From contig MGRI01000011.1 in the NCBI GenBank assembly GCA_001798105.1, forward strand, positions 11,176 through 17,888: a stretch of DNA of 6,713 bases, read 5' to 3'. The stretch's first letter is position 1; the number at the start of each line of letters is the position of its first letter. The notes under the pieces are model-generated. The model was not told where the DNA came from. It made no database searches and saw only the letters and a list, made by a program, of their open reading frames with translations. Source of the stretch: Deltaproteobacteria bacterium RIFCSPHIGHO2_02_FULL_40_11 (lineage in GTDB: Bacteria; Bdellovibrionota; JACOXK01; 2-02-FULL-40-11). Position numbers and translations under genes: made by a program. Below, one piece after another: positions 3,834 through 6,713 of this stretch.

Positions 3834-6602
3834 TTAGACAGTGCGTGGTAAATTTTTAGACATATAATTACGTAAAAACTGTCCTGTAAAGGACTTTCGA
3901 CTGCGAACCACTTGCTCGGGCGTGCCTTGGGCAATGATTTTCCCCCCATGGTGTCCTCCCCCTGGGCCAAGATCAATGATCCAATCTGCTGTTTTAATGA
4001 CATCTAAATTGTGCTCAATGACAACGACTGTATTCCCCTGGTCAATCAGTCGGTTTAAAACCTGTAAGAGTTTTTGGATGTCATCTAAATGCAGTCCCGT
4101 GGTGGGTTCATCTAAGATATACAGACAGTCTTTCATATCATAGGAAAGTTCCTTGGCGATTTTAAGACGTTGAGATTCGCCTCCAGAAAGCGTGGTGGCC
4201 GATTGTCCCAACCGCATATAGCCTAAGCCTACATTTTTGAGCACGTGTAGTTTTTGTTTGATGGAAGGATTCGCCAGTAAAAAATCACAGGCTTCATCAA
4301 CGGTCATCTTTAAGACGTCATCAATGTTTTTATCTTTGTAGCGAATTTCTAAGACTTCTTTTTTAAATTTTTTTCCTTTGCAGTGTTCACAGGTCAGTTC
4401 AATGTCCGACAAAAAATGCATTTCAATTTTTTCAATCCCTGTCCCTTCACAATTTTCACATCTTCCCCCTGACATATTAAATGAAAATGTTCCAGGCTTG
4501 TACCCTCGCCTACGACTCTCTGGGACATGAGAAAAGAGCTTTCGAATTTCGTCATAGGCTTTAATATAAGTGATGGGATTTGATCGGGAACTTTTTCCAA
4601 TCGGGTTTTGGTCCAACAGCCGAATGGTTTTAAGATGTTGAAATCCAGAAATGGTTTTAAATTTCCCCATTCGTGTGCTTTTCAGTCTAAAAATGCGCGC
4701 CAATGCATTGTAGAGGGTGTCATGAATCAGCGAACTTTTACCCGATCCGGAAACGCCTGTAATGCAGGTTAAAATATTAAGGGGCAGTTCTAAGTTTACG
4801 TTATTTAAATTATGATGTGTAACACCTACAAGATTTAAAGTCTTTTCAAACGATCGCCTGTGTTTTGGGATTTCAATTTTTTGTTTTTGGGTGATGTAAT
4901 TTGCGGTGAGGGTTTCTGATTTTAAAAATTTTTGGTAAGGACCTTCATAGATCAGTTGCCCTCCTTCGCCACCCCCCTTGGGGCCAAGCTCTAAAATCCA
5001 ATCTGCCGTTTGAATCATTTTGGGATCATGCTCAACCACAATCACCGTATTCCCCAATTTTTTTAAATTTTTAAGTAAATGAATCAGCCTGGAATTGTCT
5101 TTTTCATGGAGACCAATGGACGGTTCATCTAAGACATACGTGGTTTGCATGAGGGCGGCACCCAATTGATTTGCAATATTGATGCGCTGCATTTCGCCCC
5201 CCGAAAGGGTTTTGGCCAAGCGATCTAACGTTAAATAATCGAGTCCGACTTTCATCATAAAATCAATTCTGGAACGAAGTTGGTGTAAAATTTCTTTTGA
5301 AACCTGTTTTTCAAAGGACGAAAGTTTTATTTTTTTAAAAAATGGTTCAAGTTGCTCTAAGGTCATGGAAAGAAGGCTGGGCAAAGAGGCGTTTGAAATT
5401 TTAACAAATTCCAATTCTGATCTTAGACGCCGGCCATGGCAGACTTTACAGGTAAAGCCTGTTTTGTAGCGACTGAGAAGCACGCGAATGGCCATTTTAT
5501 ATTTTTTTGTTTCCAGCTTCTTAAAAAATCCCAAAACGCCTTTAAAGCCTTTGGTCCCTTCAAATACTTTTTTTCGAAATGTTTCAGGCAAGTTTTTATA
5601 GGGAATATCGGTGGGGATATTTTCATGTTCAGCAAATTCTAAAAGTTTTTTTTGCCATTTTCGTCGGGAAGGTTTGGTCCAGGGATCGATCGGGCCTTCT
5701 TCTAAAGTGAGGTTTTGGTTGGGAATGGCGAGGTCTTCATCGATGCGTAAAATATTTCCAAAGCCTTTACAATTTTCACACGCGCCATAGGGATTGTTAA
5801 ATGAAAAAAATGTGGGCGTGATTTCGGGAAAGCGTGTATCGCACTTCGAGCATCGAAAAGCACTGGAAAATTTCAATGGGGATCTGTCCCCATTCGAAGC
5901 TGTGGCAATCATCACGCGCCCATGCGTTTCGGCATATGAAATTTCAACCGAGTCTGTGAGCTGGGCTTGAATTTTCGGTGTAACTTTGAGGCGATCCAGA
6001 ACAACCCAAATTTCTTTGTCATTCTGAGTGGCGAAGTCCGATAATTCACAAACTTCCCCATCTTTAAAAGCGCGCGTAAACCCCCGTTTGATTAAATTTT
6101 GAATCGATTGTTCGCTATGCTGGGGATCTATTGCAAAAGGAGCAATGACATAAATTTTTTGGTCTTTGAGATGAGACAACACAAAATCCACCACATCTGA
6201 AACGCTGTCTTTTTTGATGGGGGTTTCACACTTTGGGCAATAGACTTTTCCAATTTTTGAAAATAAAAGTCTTAAATAATCATAAATTTCGGTAGATGTT
6301 CCCACGGTGGATCTGGAATTTTTTACAGAATTTTTTTGTTCAATGGCAATGGTGGGGGAAATGTTTTGAATCTGGTCCACATCCGGGCGTTCTACTTTTT
6401 CTAAAAACTGTCGGGCATAGGTGGAAAGCGATTCAATGTAGAGCCTTTGTCCTTCTGCAAAAATGGTGTCAAAGGCCAAAGAAGACTTTCCAGAACCGCT
6501 GGGGCCTGTAATCACGGTGAGCTGATTATGTGGGATTTTTAAATTCAGGTTCTTTAAATTATTTTGCCGAACACCCGTTAAAATAATGTGATTTTGCGAC
6601 AT
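3834..6602 (-). CDS. uvrA: Excinuclease ABC subunit A
   Basis: UvrA is the damage-recognition ATPase of nucleotide excision repair. It forms a dimer, loads UvrB at lesions and leaves before UvrC cuts. This 922-residue protein (ATG numbering) is close to the usual length of about 940 and carries both ABC modules intact: Walker A GPSGSGKS (33-40), signature SGGEMQR (467-473) and Walker B LDEPSIGLH (491-499) in the first; GVSGSGKS (616-623), SGGESQR (806-812) and LDEPTTGLH (830-838) in the second. Zinc-binding cysteines are present as C251/C254/C275/C278 and C715/C718/C738/C741; two further CxxC pairs lie near 122 and 385. An upstream TTG at 6614 would add four residues (MTVY), but it overlaps the likely -10 region, so ATG 6602 is preferred. 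There is no Shine-Dalgarno and no LexA-type operator that I recognise. No uvrB or uvrC is nearby. Confidence 0.98.
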   Translation of the reverse strand: MSQNHIILTGVRQNNLKNLNLKIPHNQLTVITGPSGSGKSSLAFDTIFAEGQRLYIESLSTYARQFLEKVERPDVDQIQNISPTIAIEQKNSVKNSRSTVGTSTEIYDYLRLLFSKIGKVYCPKCETPIKKDSVSDVVDFVLSHLKDQKIYVIAPFAIDPQHSEQSIQNLIKRGFTRAFKDGEVCELSDFATQNDKEIWVVLDRLKVTPKIQAQLTDSVEISYAETHGRVMIATASNGDRSPLKFSSAFRCSKCDTRFPEITPTFFSFNNPYGACENCKGFGNILRIDEDLAIPNQNLTLEEGPIDPWTKPSRRKWQKKLLEFAEHENIPTDIPYKNLPETFRKKVFEGTKGFKGVLGFFKKLETKKYKMAIRVLLSRYKTGFTCKVCHGRRLRSELEFVKISNASLPSLLSMTLEQLEPFFKKIKLSSFEKQVSKEILHQLRSRIDFMMKVGLDYLTLDRLAKTLSGGEMQRINIANQLGAALMQTTYVLDEPSIGLHEKDNSRLIHLLKNLKKLGNTVIVVEHDPKMIQTADWILELGPKGGGEGGQLIYEGPYQKFLKSETLTANYITQKQKIEIPKHRRSFEKTLNLVGVTHHNLNNVNLELPLNILTCITGVSGSGKSSLIHDTLYNALARIFRLKSTRMGKFKTISGFQHLKTIRLLDQNPIGKSSRSNPITYIKAYDEIRKLFSHVPESRRRGYKPGTFSFNMSGGRCENCEGTGIEKIEMHFLSDIELTCEHCKGKKFKKEVLEIRYKDKNIDDVLKMTVDEACDFLLANPSIKQKLHVLKNVGLGYMRLGQSATTLSGGESQRLKIAKELSYDMKDCLYILDEPTTGLHLDDIQKLLQVLNRLIDQGNTVVVIEHNLDVIKTADWIIDLGPGGGHHGGKIIAQGTPEQVVRSRKSFTGQFLRNYMSKNLPRTV

Positions 6603-6613
6603 ATAAACAGTCA

Positions 6614-6642
6614 AATTTAAAATAAAATAGATTTAATGTAAA
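6614..6642 (-). promoter_or_regulatory. Possible sigma-70 promoter of uvrA
   Basis: On the minus strand TTTACA (6642-6637, 5 of 6) and TAAATT (6619-6614, 4 of 6) are 17 bp apart in an AT-rich spacer. The predicted transcription start, near 6607, is about five nt before the ATG. The surroundings are so AT-rich that chance matches are likely. Confidence 0.35.
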
Positions 6643-6647
6643 GAAAC

Positions 6648-6659
6648 GAGAAACTTCTC
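6648..6659. terminator. Weak terminator-like hairpin upstream of uvrA
   Basis: On the minus strand GAGAA-GT-TTCTC is followed by GTTTCTTT, directly after the TAA at 6663-6661. The stem is only four or five base pairs with a tight loop and the T-run is interrupted, so at best it is a weak terminator for the gene that may enter from the right. The same hairpin could form on the plus strand. Confidence 0.25.
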
Positions 6660-6660
6660 T

Positions 6661-6713
6661 TTAATCCAAAAGATATTCGCAGCCTGAAATGCCCCCCAGC
6701 CGCTTCATGGTTT
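6661..6713 (-). CDS. Possible C-terminal tail of an unrecognised gene (partial)
   Basis: At the right edge one minus-strand frame reads TMKRLGGISGCEYLLD and then TAA (6663-6661). It could be the last residues of a gene starting outside the window and lying just upstream of uvrA in the same direction. Support is that the stretch is GC-richer than the uvrA leader, that a hairpin follows the stop, and that the stop leaves a normal 58-bp gap to uvrA. Sixteen residues are too few to name a family, and a second minus-strand frame also stays open across this stretch. Confidence 0.3.
   Translation of the reverse strand, partial: TMKRLGGISGCEYLLD

Noticed and set aside
5423..5642. Open frames of about 70 codons on both strands inside uvrA
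   Set aside because: They lie wholly within the well-conserved uvrA reading frame and have no start signals or recognisable motifs.

Overview
The window is low-GC bacterial chromosome with ordinary gene density and no sign of a mobile element, CRISPR array, rRNA or tRNA. It holds five clear genes: a carboxyltransferase subunit (cut by the left edge), a small PilZ-domain protein, two sigma-54-activator-type regulators and uvrA. A few codons of a sixth gene may enter at the right edge. A PilZ protein of the type common in myxobacteria and Geobacter, together with sigma-54 enhancer-binding proteins, suggests a low-GC member of the former Deltaproteobacteria, for example the Bdellovibrio side. 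That placement is inference and is weakly supported.

Layout, left to right. Positions 1-502 (minus) are the N-terminal third of a propionyl/methylmalonyl-CoA carboxyltransferase. It is divergent from a PilZ gene (571-942, plus) across a 68-bp spacer that carries what look like two back-to-back promoters. The PilZ gene ends tail-to-tail inside the 3' end of a minus-strand gene (900-1943). That gene encodes a degenerate sigma-54 activator: it keeps a Walker A motif and a Fis-type helix-turn-helix but lacks the sigma-54-contacting loop and the normal Walker B acids. It is preceded by a near-perfect sigma-54 promoter (1959-1974). Upstream on the same strand is a complete sigma-54 activator (2110-3669) with an N-terminal sensory domain and an almost matching DNA-binding domain. 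Its 164-bp upstream region carries a good sigma-70 promoter, palindromes and a strong Shine-Dalgarno. Next comes an intact uvrA (3834-6602, minus).

How the genes may work together. The two regulators look like a small circuit. The intact activator senses a signal, is made from a housekeeping promoter, and may switch on the sigma-54 promoter of its crippled paralogue. The paralogue has nearly the same recognition helix and could compete for the same sites without being able to open promoters. This is the most interesting feature of the window, and it is a hypothesis. The carboxyltransferase, PilZ and uvrA genes look like unrelated neighbours.

A second pattern is that four of the five clear genes have no visible Shine-Dalgarno, and a plausible promoter sits so close that the transcript would start only 4-5 nt before the start codon. 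Only the intact activator has a classical leader and ribosome binding site.
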